The notes under the pieces were generated by a model, which saw only the letters and a list, made by a program, of their open reading frames with translations, was not told the DNA's origin and made no database searches. The position numbers and the translations under genes were made by a program. A DNA stretch of 64,000 nt, from the NCBI GenBank assembly GCA_943368475.1, contig CALRLF020000013.1, positions 1 to 64,000 of the forward strand. Reading direction: 5' to 3'. The stretch is from UBA1930 sp943368475 (GTDB lineage Bacteria > Bacteroidota > Bacteroidia > Chitinophagales > Chitinophagaceae). This document shows, piece by piece, positions 17,551-25,826 of this stretch (its first letter is position 1; every line of letters begins with the position of its first letter).

Positions 17551-20292
17551 CTACTTCAATGCAGTGATGGTAACAGCCCCACCCAAACCTGAAGGTTGCA
17601 CTTTCCACGTACTTGCATCGAAAGGTTTGTAATTAATGTTTACAAAATTGATTTCATTATAGTTACGCCACAATTGCTTGTTTATGTCCATATTACGCAT
17701 ACGATTGGCCATAAGGTTACACACTTCTATACTGATGGTATTTTTTCCCTGTTTTAAATAATCACCAATTTTCATTTCATAAGGTAAACTCCAGATAATG
17801 CCAGCATCTTTTCCATTGATGATAATTCTAGCACTTTCGTACAACTTATCTAACTGCAATAAATAATCCTGTGCCCTTTCTTTAATATTAAAAGTAGTAG
17901 TATAAACTGCAGTTCCTGAGAATGATTGAGTAGTACTATCATCTGTAAAATCAGTCCAGGGTTGTAGTTTACTTAATGTTCTTTCTTTAGGTAAGGATGG
18001 CCCACCTTCTGTGAACTTCAAAGTCCATTGGTTGTTCTCTAAACTGATTTTTTTATCAGTTACATCTATATAATTCCAGCCTCTTTGCTTAAGCATTGCT
18101 TTTAGGTTTGCCCTTACAATAATTGATTGACCAGACTTTAACTGCAAACGAAGATTGGTAACCCTACCATTCTGTTTTTCGTACGACGGACCTCCACCTT
18201 CACCATTCAATGGATTAATAAAAGTGATGGCTGTTGGAGAAACATTGAGTGAAATATTTTCATCAATATCTTTTGAAGTATTGTTAGAAATGAAGTAAAA
18301 CTTTACATCACCTTTTTTTGAAGTAATGAATTTTAATCCCAGCTTAGTTAAAGAGGATTCATTAGCAATTGAAAGATATTCCAAAGCCTTGGCTACATCA
18401 TTGCATACAATGATTTTTCCGAATAATTCCATTTTACTTTCACTAATCAAATCCGATACTTTGGTAATCTTCAAACTATCAATTATTTTTTTCAAAGCCA
18501 ATCTATCTTGCTGCAGCATATTAAAACCTGGAACATCTTTTGGCAATGCTTCTATTATTACATAAGTGATACTATTTCTAGCAAGAGCAACAATATTTCT
18601 TAACGTTTGCAAAGGCATTAAATCACAAGCTGGAATAACCAATGTTTTTCCTCCACCAAACATCCTATCAAATAGTGCATCAGTGGCTAATTTGCTCACC
18701 ATTTTATCACTTACAAAATCTACTTCGTAACCTGCAGTTTGTAAGTGCTGAACATTTTTATAGAAAGCTGTTGGGTGTAACCACTCTTTTATATGATGCA
18801 CAGCCAATGGCATGTCTAAGCCTTTTGCATCATGCCAAGTATCATAAACAGGCCAATACATTTTAATATTATTAGAAGGGCTTCCTTGCAATACAGTTTG
18901 CACTCTTGTAATGTATTCATTCAATCCTTTCAAATGTTTCCACATACTATTGTATGGCACAAAATTTACCGAAGCATAAAATAACCAACCAGGAAAATTC
19001 ACATCAGCAGGCGTATAAGTTGTACCATGATAAAACACATGATTAATGCCTGATAAAAACACTTGATCTACTTCTGGTTTGCACTGGCTCCAACTGGTTT
19101 TAAAATGCTCTCCCAACCATGTAAAAGTTTCACTACTGGTTAAAGGTTTATTGTAAAAATGTGCTGCACTACTGGCAAACTTCAACATGATGGGGTCAGG
19201 ATCAACATTTCTTATATCACCACTATCTCTTCTTAAACCTTTTACGCCAAATGCAGTGCTGCCAAAGGTTTCACATTCAGGTATATCAAATGCTCCATAC
19301 AAATCCAATAAATTTCCAGGAGAACCGTGAGCCTGATTGACAGATTTTGTGTTTCGTTTATTCGTCCATCTGGTAAATACAGTAGAGAAGTTTTTTAACA
19401 TTAAGTCAGAGATCGTTTCTCTATAATCACTTTTCAATCTTGCTACTGTATCATTCTCTGCTTTACTGGTAAAATAGTTTAAGTATTTTCTCAAATCATA
19501 ACCTCGGCGTTTTTGAAATTCTTCAAAAAAAGCAGGTGTCCAATCGGCATTGTACACTTCATAACTATCGTTAAAAAAAGCTTTTACCCCATGTGATGAA
19601 TTGCCAAATGCGGTATCAAATATTTTAAAATAATTAGCCGTTGCTTCTTGACTAAAATGATCAATGGTAAAACCTTCTCCACCCGGAGCTGCACGTTTTA
19701 CAGCCTGTCTTGTTTTACTAACAAAAGCTGCAATAAGCTCTACGTCTTCCTTAAAAGTTAAATTCAATTTACCTGTTGCATCTACCTGCTTTGTTACATC
19801 AATGGTTTTACCCGTTGCTGTATATGCCATTACTGTATTTAAAATAGCAAAGCTTTTTTGCTTAACATCATTGATTACAATTTTATCAGCTAAAGCTTCA
19901 TTGGCTTTCAGTTTGTATTTCTGAATAACCAATTTAGTGGCTGCATCTTCTGTAGTAACATGGCTGCCACCAATGGGCCAACCTGTACCTACCGAAATAT
20001 ATACACCCATATTCAAAGCATTGGCTTGTGCAACAGTATAATCCAGCATTTTCATCCATTGTGGAGAAAGGTATTTTATGTACCTGCTCTCAAAACCCTT
20101 GGCTCCATAAATTGGTACAATTTCCACACCACCAAAGCCCGCAGCTGCCAATTGTGTTAACTGTTTTTTAATACCAGCTTCATCAACAGCACTGCCCATC
20201 CACCACCAACGTGTCCATGGTTTAGCTGTTTGTGTTTGAGCATTTACCATTAAACAAGAAAACAGCAACAATCCGAGAAAATATTTTTTCAT
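17551..20292 (-). CDS. GH106 alpha-L-rhamnosidase
   Basis: A 913-residue protein that should release terminal alpha-L-rhamnose. Start set at the ATG at 20292; one codon upstream is only a TTG. Signal peptide cleaved after VNAQ (about residue 18). GH106 landmarks are clear: KPWTRWWWMGSAV at the mature N-terminus, GFGGVEIVPIYG, GTGWPIGG, FFNDSYEVYNADWT with candidate acidic residues, LTSSETFTWLG and SGINHVFYHGTTYTP. A galactose-binding-like beta sandwich with INGKDAGIIW lies at about 790-870. No type IX domain, so probably periplasmic. It is flanked by PL22 upstream and GH43/AKR downstream on the same strand and fits removal of rhamnose from RG-I oligomers after GH105. Confidence 0.93.
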   Translation of the reverse strand: MKKYFLGLLLFSCLMVNAQTQTAKPWTRWWWMGSAVDEAGIKKQLTQLAAAGFGGVEIVPIYGAKGFESRYIKYLSPQWMKMLDYTVAQANALNMGVYISVGTGWPIGGSHVTTEDAATKLVIQKYKLKANEALADKIVINDVKQKSFAILNTVMAYTATGKTIDVTKQVDATGKLNLTFKEDVELIAAFVSKTRQAVKRAAPGGEGFTIDHFSQEATANYFKIFDTAFGNSSHGVKAFFNDSYEVYNADWTPAFFEEFQKRRGYDLRKYLNYFTSKAENDTVARLKSDYRETISDLMLKNFSTVFTRWTNKRNTKSVNQAHGSPGNLLDLYGAFDIPECETFGSTAFGVKGLRRDSGDIRNVDPDPIMLKFASSAAHFYNKPLTSSETFTWLGEHFKTSWSQCKPEVDQVFLSGINHVFYHGTTYTPADVNFPGWLFYASVNFVPYNSMWKHLKGLNEYITRVQTVLQGSPSNNIKMYWPVYDTWHDAKGLDMPLAVHHIKEWLHPTAFYKNVQHLQTAGYEVDFVSDKMVSKLATDALFDRMFGGGKTLVIPACDLMPLQTLRNIVALARNSITYVIIEALPKDVPGFNMLQQDRLALKKIIDSLKITKVSDLISESKMELFGKIIVCNDVAKALEYLSIANESSLTKLGLKFITSKKGDVKFYFISNNTSKDIDENISLNVSPTAITFINPLNGEGGGPSYEKQNGRVTNLRLQLKSGQSIIVRANLKAMLKQRGWNYIDVTDKKISLENNQWTLKFTEGGPSLPKERTLSKLQPWTDFTDDSTTQSFSGTAVYTTTFNIKERAQDYLLQLDKLYESARIIINGKDAGIIWSLPYEMKIGDYLKQGKNTISIEVCNLMANRMRNMDINKQLWRNYNEINFVNINYKPFDASTWKVQPSGLGGAVTITALK

Positions 20293-20377
20293 CAATGTAA
20301 TTTTGTTTTTTAAATAGCCCTATAGTCAAGGGGCGAAAAGTCCAAAAGAAAATAAATCAAAATCAGTCTTTCTATTT

Positions 20378-20491
20378 CCCTCATCCTCCTTTTACCCTTT
20401 ACCTTTTACCTTCTAACTTCTCCCTCTTACCTTCTACCTTCTACCTTCTACCTTCTACCCTTTATCTTCTACCCTTTACCTTCCACCTTCT
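20378..20491. repeat. Pyrimidine-rich heptamer repeat tract (TACCTTC)n
   Basis: About 110 bases almost free of G on the plus strand. At its centre (20428-20460) are four exact copies of TACCTTC followed by TACCC; both sides carry decayed versions (TTTACCC, TTACCTTC, TATCTTC). It fills the spacer between the PL22 stop (20492) and the GH106 start. On the transcribed strand it is purine-rich (GAAGGTA repeats). The rest of the spacer (20293-20377) shows nothing notable. Confidence 0.8.
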
Positions 20492-21736
20492 CTAACCCCT
20501 CTTCACTTCCACAGCATATACAGCATCAACACCTTCAAAATTAGCTCTGAATATAACCCATTTACCATCAGGACTAAAATGTACATTGGGTTCTAAATGA
20601 TAGTTATGAAACTTCATATTCACCAAACGTTCAGCTTTCATCTTATCGCCATCTGGTGTAAATAAATAAATCCATTGACCATCTTTTGCTTTTGCAACCT
20701 GACCTGCGTCGCCCCCATCTCCACAAAATAACTTACCGTCATTGCTTCTGTTAAAATGTATACTCCATTCATCTCTTTGTAATTCATATTTCACTTCTTT
20801 ACCAGTATGTACATTGGTACCAGCTACAAAAAAAGTTTTGCCTTTAGGCATTTGCAAATCATACCAAATGGTTTTTCCATCAACAGATAACCATTCATGC
20901 CCAGCAATTTCCATATCCATGGTTCTTTTGTGCATTAGCTTCACCGCTTTTGTTTGCACATCAATTGTCCAAATCCTATCCAATTTATGCCAAGGACCTT
21001 CATGACAAAACATTAACAGGTTGGGTTCTGTTGGCGAAAACTGTACATGGCCCAACCAGGTATTTTCAGTATGAATATTTGAAAGGGTTGCTGTTTTAAT
21101 ATCTATTTTCCACAAATCATTGGGCAAGTGAGCATCAAAAATCCGATCAAAAAATTCACTTTTTTTAGGGTATTTTCTACTAATCTCTTTTTGCTCATCA
21201 CTGGCTTTAGAACCAGCCAATAAAGTTTCATCGGCATTCACCGTTGCAATGCTTCCTTTATAATCGGCAGGAAAAACAAAAATCAGTTTCGTTTCTTTTG
21301 TAAACGCATTTACCCTATACACACTGTCTTTAATTTGATAATAAATATTTCCACTTTTTGCTGCAACAATTTCTCCAGTCATAGCATTTATATGATTGGT
21401 TAGTTGCTCTGCCTGCAATGTTGCTAAGTCCAACAAAAATATCTGCCTATTAAAAGGATTTCCTTTGGTAACAGGGGCTCGTAATTTTTCAGACTCCTGT
21501 GCTCCTTTGGCTTTGCTATTGTTATAGAAAACCATTTTATTACCAATAAACGGGTTGTTGTGAAAATAAAAACTCAAACTATTACCAGGAATATTCGACA
21601 AACGCATCACTTTATGATGGGTGTCTTTATCAATCCAAACTTGTGGCATGGTGGTATCTCTGGTAGCTAAAATGGGCTGTGCTTTTGTCTGCAGGCTGCA
21701 AACAACTAAAGCAAAAAAAAGATATGATGTACGCAT
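20492..21736 (-). CDS. PL22 oligogalacturonide lyase
   Basis: A 414-residue protein; I use the ATG at 21736 because the longer reading starts only with TTG. Signal peptide cleaved after QTKAQ. The PL22 propeller signatures are present: GHVQFSPTEPNLLMFCHEGPW, GHEWLSVDGKTIWYD and NVHFSPDGKWVIF, with His and Gln side chains that bind the catalytic metal in this family. PL22 enzymes split unsaturated digalacturonate and short oligogalacturonides; the signal peptide places this one in the periplasm. A CAGGAT-N4-CAGGAT site lies 46-61 bases upstream. It probably leads an operon with GH106, the GH43-like gene and the aldo/keto reductase. Confidence 0.92.
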   Translation of the reverse strand: MRTSYLFFALVVCSLQTKAQPILATRDTTMPQVWIDKDTHHKVMRLSNIPGNSLSFYFHNNPFIGNKMVFYNNSKAKGAQESEKLRAPVTKGNPFNRQIFLLDLATLQAEQLTNHINAMTGEIVAAKSGNIYYQIKDSVYRVNAFTKETKLIFVFPADYKGSIATVNADETLLAGSKASDEQKEISRKYPKKSEFFDRIFDAHLPNDLWKIDIKTATLSNIHTENTWLGHVQFSPTEPNLLMFCHEGPWHKLDRIWTIDVQTKAVKLMHKRTMDMEIAGHEWLSVDGKTIWYDLQMPKGKTFFVAGTNVHTGKEVKYELQRDEWSIHFNRSNDGKLFCGDGGDAGQVAKAKDGQWIYLFTPDGDKMKAERLVNMKFHNYHLEPNVHFSPDGKWVIFRANFEGVDAVYAVEVKRG

Positions 21737-21781
21737 ATATGGCAATGTGCAATAAAGTAATTAATAAGCTCAGTAACTACA

Positions 21782-21797
21782 ATCCTGAAGCATCCTG
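21782..21797 (-). promoter_or_regulatory. CAGGAT-N4-CAGGAT tandem motif upstream of PL22
   Basis: On the minus strand two exact CAGGAT half sites lie 10 bp apart with a TTTT flank on the left. It is 46 bases before the PL22 ATG and in the same orientation relative to the gene as the other four copies. Inferred activator site. Confidence 0.65.
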
Positions 21798-21866
21798 AAA
21801 AGGTACAATTAAATGATGAATGGAAGTATAAATCGGGGGCTATCAGCACCATAACAAAACCAGCAG

Positions 21867-21936
21867 CAGTTACCGCTTTACGCAGTAGTGCCAGCACAGC
21901 TGGCAGCTACTTGCTGCAATCGGTGAGCCCTTGGGC
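21867..21936 (+). repeat. Structured dispersed repeat, copy 2
   Basis: CAGTTACCGCTTT and CTGCAATCGGTGAGCCCTTGGGC match the ends of the copy at 10956-11041. The middle differs but folds as TGCCAGC-ACA-GCTGGCA, a perfect 7-bp stem. ACCG and CGGT near the ends can pair as in copy 1. Orientation is the same. It lies in the 329-base region between the divergent PL22 and hypothetical genes, which otherwise holds only the CAGGAT site. Confidence 0.6.
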
Positions 21937-22065
21937 AACAGAATGCTATTTAACTGCACTTGTAAGCTAAACAACATCACATGCTTTTTACCCCTAACGA
22001 AATTGAGTACGCCATTTAATTTAGCAGTATCTATGTAAAAGTTCACCCTAATTCATCAGCACAAC

Positions 22066-22749
22066 ATGAAGCTATTTTTAACTACACTAATATTTGTACT
22101 CATCAGTAGTGCAACCATTGCACAAAAGAGTAAAAAGCAAAAAACGCCATTCGGTATTTCGCCAGTAGAACAATCCATCAATCAAACTGACTCTTTTATA
22201 AGAAATTTATTAAAAGACACCAACTTGGTTAGTTTAACCATACCTGCATTGGGTAAAGAGTTACACAATATCTTCCCCAATAAGAAAGATACTTTGTTTA
22301 ACACAATTACAGCAGTTTGGCAAAACGGACAACTATTTATGCTGCTGCTGTTTAAAACACCAACTCAATTCAGGAAAATGGAAAGCATGGGTATTTATTT
22401 TATGAACAACAAACCTGTTCTTTTGCAGGAAGATAAATTCAGTAATGAAATCATGGGATCATGTGGTGCAGTAAACGCATCTTTTTATCACTACTTTAAT
22501 GATACAGCTGCTTATGCAGGTCTTTTACAAGGAACAAATAAATCTTACGCCTTGTGTTATGGCTGGATGTTAACAAAACCCAATACAACAACTTTTTTTA
22601 ACCAAACGCATCAATTAAGAAAACTGCTTGCAACCAAAGCCCCCAATTTATTACAATTCAACTCAACTAATATGAACAAACCAGTTTTAAAATTTCTATT
22701 TACAAAGTTGTTGCAACCAATAGAACCAGCTGATAAGTATGGGTTTTAG
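22066..22749 (+). CDS. Secreted protein of unknown function
   Basis: A 227-residue protein with a signal peptide (hydrophobic residues 3-17, cleavage after TIAQ at 20). A basic Lys-rich stretch follows the cleavage site, then a mixed alpha/beta domain with two Cys (near GSCGAVNA and ALCYGW) that could form a disulphide in the periplasm. No family recognised and no catalytic motif visible. It is divergent from PL22, with the structured repeat in between, and its 3' end abuts the GH28 remnant. Link to pectin use is by position only. Confidence 0.7.
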   Translation: MKLFLTTLIFVLISSATIAQKSKKQKTPFGISPVEQSINQTDSFIRNLLKDTNLVSLTIPALGKELHNIFPNKKDTLFNTITAVWQNGQLFMLLLFKTPTQFRKMESMGIYFMNNKPVLLQEDKFSNEIMGSCGAVNASFYHYFNDTAAYAGLLQGTNKSYALCYGWMLTKPNTTTFFNQTHQLRKLLATKAPNLLQFNSTNMNKPVLKFLFTKLLQPIEPADKYGF

Positions 22750-22768
22750 CATAAATGATATTATTCTG

Positions 22769-22862
22769 CTACAATACCAAAGTAACTCTATTCACCAAAA
22801 CATTCTCCAACTTAATATCGGTGTACTTGGTTTTAAAGTCAGCGGTTTCAGCAGTGGCTTTT
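22769..22862 (-). pseudogene. Remnant of the GH28 gene: last 30 codons plus stop
   Basis: The minus strand encodes KATAETADFKTKYTDIKLEN, then VLVNRVTLVL and TAG. This matches the C-terminus of the GH28 protein at 32181-33428, which ends VLVNGVALVL. At base level about 83 of 94 positions agree with 32181-32274 by my hand alignment. Similarity stops abruptly at 22862, five bases before the MITE-like element. The rest of the gene is missing, so this is a truncated duplicate. Confidence 0.88.
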
Positions 22863-22866
22863 TCCC

Positions 22867-23009
22867 AGCATTGTCTTCTTACAGAAATTAGCTAAGCTAG
22901 GGGCATTGCGTTTTCAAATAACGCATCTTCCTTTGCCCATTCCACCAAGCCATGCAAAGAGAAGATACTTGAAAGTGCTTTGAGCTAAAGATTTCTTGAA
23001 GACATTGCA
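22867..23009. mobile_element. MITE-like element, copy 1 (about 143 bp)
   Basis: Bounded by imperfect terminal inverted repeats GCATTGTCTTC (22868-22878) and GAAGACATTGC (22998-23008), one mismatch. The body matches 26845-26992, including AGCTAGGGGCATTGCG, TAACGCATCTTCCTTTG and CCATGCAAAGAG. It has an internal dyad TGCGTT/AACGCA. No coding capacity, and no clear target duplication. It fills most of the gene-free stretch 22750-23059 together with the GH28 remnant. Confidence 0.65.
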
Positions 23010-23059
23010 TGAAAGAAATCCTTCCCCACTTGCATAAAACCCAATGTTTTACGTTCGTT

Positions 23060-24067
23060 CTATTTGTCTAACCACTTAAAAATTTCGTCAATTACAATAT
23101 TAGCTTTAAAACCTAAACCTATTTCTTCTCCAAACTTTCTTGCCGTTTCATTATAAATATGGTCGTAGTTAGGATAAACTTTATAGGTCAAATTTTGCTT
23201 ACCCTTTCGTATAAATTCCAATGCTGCATAGTCTGTATTTGCAATGTATGAACCCTCAACATCTCGTCCACTTGCTATTAGTAAAATTGGAATATTAAGT
23301 TTTAGCATATTTTCCAAAGGCGTTTCCTTTGAATAGCTATACCATTTGTTGTATGGCTCATCCCAAAATGTCAATTTGGTGTCGTTTGGTGATTTATAAA
23401 TTTCTTTTTGAACTTTCAATAAGCTGTCTACCACATATTGGGCTTCGTCAAAACTCATTTGATTGTTAAGTGCTTGTTGCCTTGCTAATAATAGCCTGTC
23501 ATAAATATGGTCAAGTGAATTGCTTGACATCATAATTATTTTTTTCACTTTCTTGTTTATTACGGCAACTTTTGGAACTACCTGTCCCCCTTGTGAATGT
23601 CCAACTAAAATTATATTAGTTGTGTCAACTTGTAATACTTTTACTAAATAGTCAATTGCTTTTGAAGCACTCTCTGAACGCCAATCCATTGTATTGTTTT
23701 CTTCTGCAAATTTGTTAGCCTTGTAAGGTTCGTTAGAAGTATTAACAGTGTCATAAAGTGGAATACCTGCTTTGCTTATAAATGCAATGTGATATTTGTC
23801 TTGATACTTTGTAAACCTTGAAAAACCTGTGTAATACACTTGTTTGTCAGCTTTATTGTATTTAAAAGTTGGTTCAAGTCCTGAACCACCCAAAAATAAT
23901 AACAATGGTTTTTTCTTGTCTATGTCTTTATTAAAAACGCAAAACTGAATTTCTTTCAGCTTCGGGTCATAGAGTTTATACAGTTTTATTTGGTCTAGAA
24001 AATCACTTTGTCCGTTCACAAGAAATGGAAATAAAACTGTCAAAATAAGTGATAATACTTTTACCAT
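23060..24067 (-). CDS. Secreted alpha/beta hydrolase
   Basis: A 335-residue protein. I place the start at the ATG at 24067, where a signal peptide begins (MVKVLSLILTVLFPFLVNGQ); the 59 codons upstream read like repeat sequence. The nucleophile elbow GHSQGG (Ser) is clear, with a downstream Asp in SGRDVEGS and a His in YDHIYNE completing the likely triad. The GGSG stretch before the fold could form the oxyanion hole. Relatives are esterases or peptidases; the substrate is unknown. It lies in the accessory patch between repeats and has no link to pectin genes other than position. Confidence 0.85.
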   Translation of the reverse strand: MVKVLSLILTVLFPFLVNGQSDFLDQIKLYKLYDPKLKEIQFCVFNKDIDKKKPLLLFLGGSGLEPTFKYNKADKQVYYTGFSRFTKYQDKYHIAFISKAGIPLYDTVNTSNEPYKANKFAEENNTMDWRSESASKAIDYLVKVLQVDTTNIILVGHSQGGQVVPKVAVINKKVKKIIMMSSNSLDHIYDRLLLARQQALNNQMSFDEAQYVVDSLLKVQKEIYKSPNDTKLTFWDEPYNKWYSYSKETPLENMLKLNIPILLIASGRDVEGSYIANTDYAALEFIRKGKQNLTYKVYPNYDHIYNETARKFGEEIGLGFKANIVIDEIFKWLDK

Positions 24068-24100
24068 TTTGGGGGCTTTAAGAATAACGTACAACGAACA

Positions 24101-24152
24101 GGGCTTTGTGCAGGTTGGGAAATAGAATTCCGTCTGCCCGTAACCAAAGCCC
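24101..24152. repeat. Inverted-repeat spacer just upstream of the hydrolase
   Basis: GGGCTTTG (24101-24108) is matched by CAAAGCCC (24145-24152). The surrounding 210 bases (24068-24277) carry repeated short words (CTGCCCGTAAC, CTGCCCGAAC) and no gene. The palindromic, GC-richer character is unlike the A/T-rich spacers elsewhere and recalls recombination sites of gene cassettes, but no attC consensus was found. Confidence 0.4.
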
Positions 24153-24277
24153 AATAATTGCAATATTGCTGATGTTTTATTCATAGCCAAATTTATAACG
24201 TCCTGCCCGAACTGAAGCACAATAAAGAACAAATGCTGAGGCAATATTCGTCAAGCCCCAATAATGCCAAACCTAAT

Positions 24278-24881
24278 GTTGCCTGCAGGTGTTTTTATAC
24301 TTTGGCTCTAAATCAAATGTTTGGTGTAAAAAAGTGTGTCTAATGTGTTTATAGTAAAGTCAGTTGGCAATTCATTTTTATTGCATTTTACAAATCCGTT
24401 CTTTTCGTAAAATCTTTGTCCTGCTGTAAATTGTGTCATTGTTCCAAGGTAAATTTGTCTGCATTTGTTTTGTATTACCCAATTTGTCAAAGTTTTTAAA
24501 AGCAAATTACTGATACCTTGTCCACGATACATTTTGTCTACGAACATTGACTTTAGAACAATATTTTCATTCGCTAGTTTTAGCATTCCAATTGTCCCAA
24601 CCACTTTGTTACTATCTATTGCAACCCAAAATTTATTATATGGCATCGAATAAACATCAATTATTTTTTTTGATTTTTCAGTAAATATTGGTTCTTTAAA
24701 TTCTAATGCAATATTTTCCATCATTGCATTTATATCATTTTGATGTTCTGTTTGAAAAGGTAATATTCCAATTTTTGAGTTCATAATTTGTTAATGACAA
24801 TGTCTATTCGCTACATTTTTTCAGTTGCTGCTATTTGTCAAGTTCTTATCAGTTGTGGGTTTCACTACACTTGCAGGCAAC
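24278..24881. repeat. 14-bp inverted repeats bracketing the GNAT gene
   Basis: GTTGCCTGCAGGTG (24278-24291) and CACTTGCAGGCAAC (24868-24881) are reverse complements with one mismatch. They enclose the single GNAT gene with little extra sequence, giving a unit of about 604 bp that could move or invert. No transposase or recombinase lies inside. Confidence 0.5.
24308..24784 (-). CDS. GNAT-family N-acetyltransferase
   Basis: A 158-residue single-domain GNAT. The acetyl-CoA pyrophosphate-binding motif appears as YRGQGISNLLL (about residues 89-99), preceded by the strand VGTIGMLKL and followed by the typical FYEKNGFVK. The start is the ATG at 24784. The acceptor substrate cannot be told. The gene is bounded by 14-bp inverted repeats and stands alone, which points to horizontal movement. 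Confidence 0.88.
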   Translation of the reverse strand: MNSKIGILPFQTEHQNDINAMMENIALEFKEPIFTEKSKKIIDVYSMPYNKFWVAIDSNKVVGTIGMLKLANENIVLKSMFVDKMYRGQGISNLLLKTLTNWVIQNKCRQIYLGTMTQFTAGQRFYEKNGFVKCNKNELPTDFTINTLDTLFYTKHLI

Positions 24882-25119
24882 AATTAAATATACGCCAAAG
24901 ATTTAATTCATTAAAATCAAAATAAATTGATTTTAAGTACAATTTATTTTGCCTTTTTCAATTATCATGTCGATTTTTGTTTTGTTACATTATGAAGCCT
25001 TTTAGCAATACATCGTTTAAAGAGCTGGATATTTATATCAATTGTTCCTTCTTAACATGGATATTTCACTGAAAGGCCGACAATCTTTTTAAAGTTGCAG
25101 CCTTTTCATCAAAAAGCTC
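24882..25119. other. Gene-free A/T-rich stretch
   Basis: From the right inverted repeat to the end of the XRE gene I see no open frame of interest, no hairpin and no match to the other repeats. It only contains A/T-rich sequence with a short palindrome around AAATTGATTTT near 24920. Confidence 0.5.
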
Positions 25120-25644
25120 CTACCCCACCATTCTTCTCCCCACTGCTCCTATTTCCAGTTCCAGTAGTTCAATTTGCAGCAGCAGGCTTTGTTTGGCTTT
25201 GTGCCCACAGGTTTTTAGTTGGTGCAGGGTTTCTACTTCCAGCAGTTTCAGCCATGCCCTGTCTTTTTTGCCTTGGGCATTATTGGTAAGGGTGGGCAGC
25301 AGCTCGTTTACCAGTTGCAGCTTAGTCATACAGGTAGCATAGTTGGCATCTAGTTCTTTCAGTTTTACATGGGCATTGGTTAGTTGCAAATGGCAGCGGT
25401 CCAGCCTTGCCTGCAGCATTTTGTTCAGTGCCTTGGTTTGCTGGTCTTGCTGCACGGCCTCCTGCGGTGGTGCTGGTTTGTTCTTTTTGTAAATAACGGC
25501 CAGCAATTGGTTGGCTCTATACAGGGCTGCGGCTGGCAAAGTTCGTTCGTCCGTTTCTATAAGTGACAATAAGCTGCGGCTAATGCCCATATAGCTGGCC
25601 AGCATATACTGGCTAAGGCTCAGTTGTTGGCGTATGTCTTTCAT
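25120..25644 (-). CDS. XRE-family helix-turn-helix regulator with coiled-coil tail
   Basis: A 174-residue protein. Residues 3-45 form a Cro/CI-type HTH: LSLSQYMLASYMGISRSLLSLIETDER. The remainder is helical and Gln/Leu-rich, probably a coiled coil for dimerisation. Its base composition is GC-richer than its surroundings, so it may be acquired. Three 40-bp repeats with TGTAGC palindromes lie directly upstream of the start, fitting autoregulation. No toxin or phage gene adjoins it. Target unknown. Confidence 0.85.
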   Translation of the reverse strand: MKDIRQQLSLSQYMLASYMGISRSLLSLIETDERTLPAAALYRANQLLAVIYKKNKPAPPQEAVQQDQQTKALNKMLQARLDRCHLQLTNAHVKLKELDANYATCMTKLQLVNELLPTLTNNAQGKKDRAWLKLLEVETLHQLKTCGHKAKQSLLLQIELLELEIGAVGRRMVG

Positions 25645-25656
25645 GCAGGTTTATTT

Positions 25657-25744
25657 TGTAGCAAAATATAAACTAAAAATGGAATTGCTACATTTTTGTA
25701 GCAAAATAAAAAGTGAAAATAAATTTGCTACAATTATGTAGCAG
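25657..25744. promoter_or_regulatory. Three 40-bp tandem repeats with TTGCTACA-N4-TGTAGCAA operators
   Basis: TGTAGC occurs at 25657, 25697 and 25737, exactly 40 bp apart, in a shared A/T-rich frame. The second forms a perfect palindrome TTGCTACA-N4-TGTAGCAA (25685-25704), the third a near-perfect one (25725-25744), and the first is a half site 13 bases before the XRE start codon. Likely the operator array of that regulator (inference). Confidence 0.65.
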
Positions 25745-25826
25745 GATAAAAATAACTTTTCAATTTGCCACAACTACACCTTAAATTTTCATGAAACAAA
25801 TGACAGCAAAGGGTTACAGCAGCTTT

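Noticed and set aside
20378..20491. Coding sequence in the pyrimidine tract
   Set aside because: Low-complexity repeat without a start or codon structure.
24068..24244. Extended N-terminus of the alpha/beta hydrolase
   Set aside because: The extra 59 codons run through the palindromic spacer, and a clean signal peptide begins at the ATG at 24067.
25657..25744. CRISPR array
   Set aside because: There are only three imperfect 40-bp units without distinct spacers and no cas genes; an operator array is the better reading.
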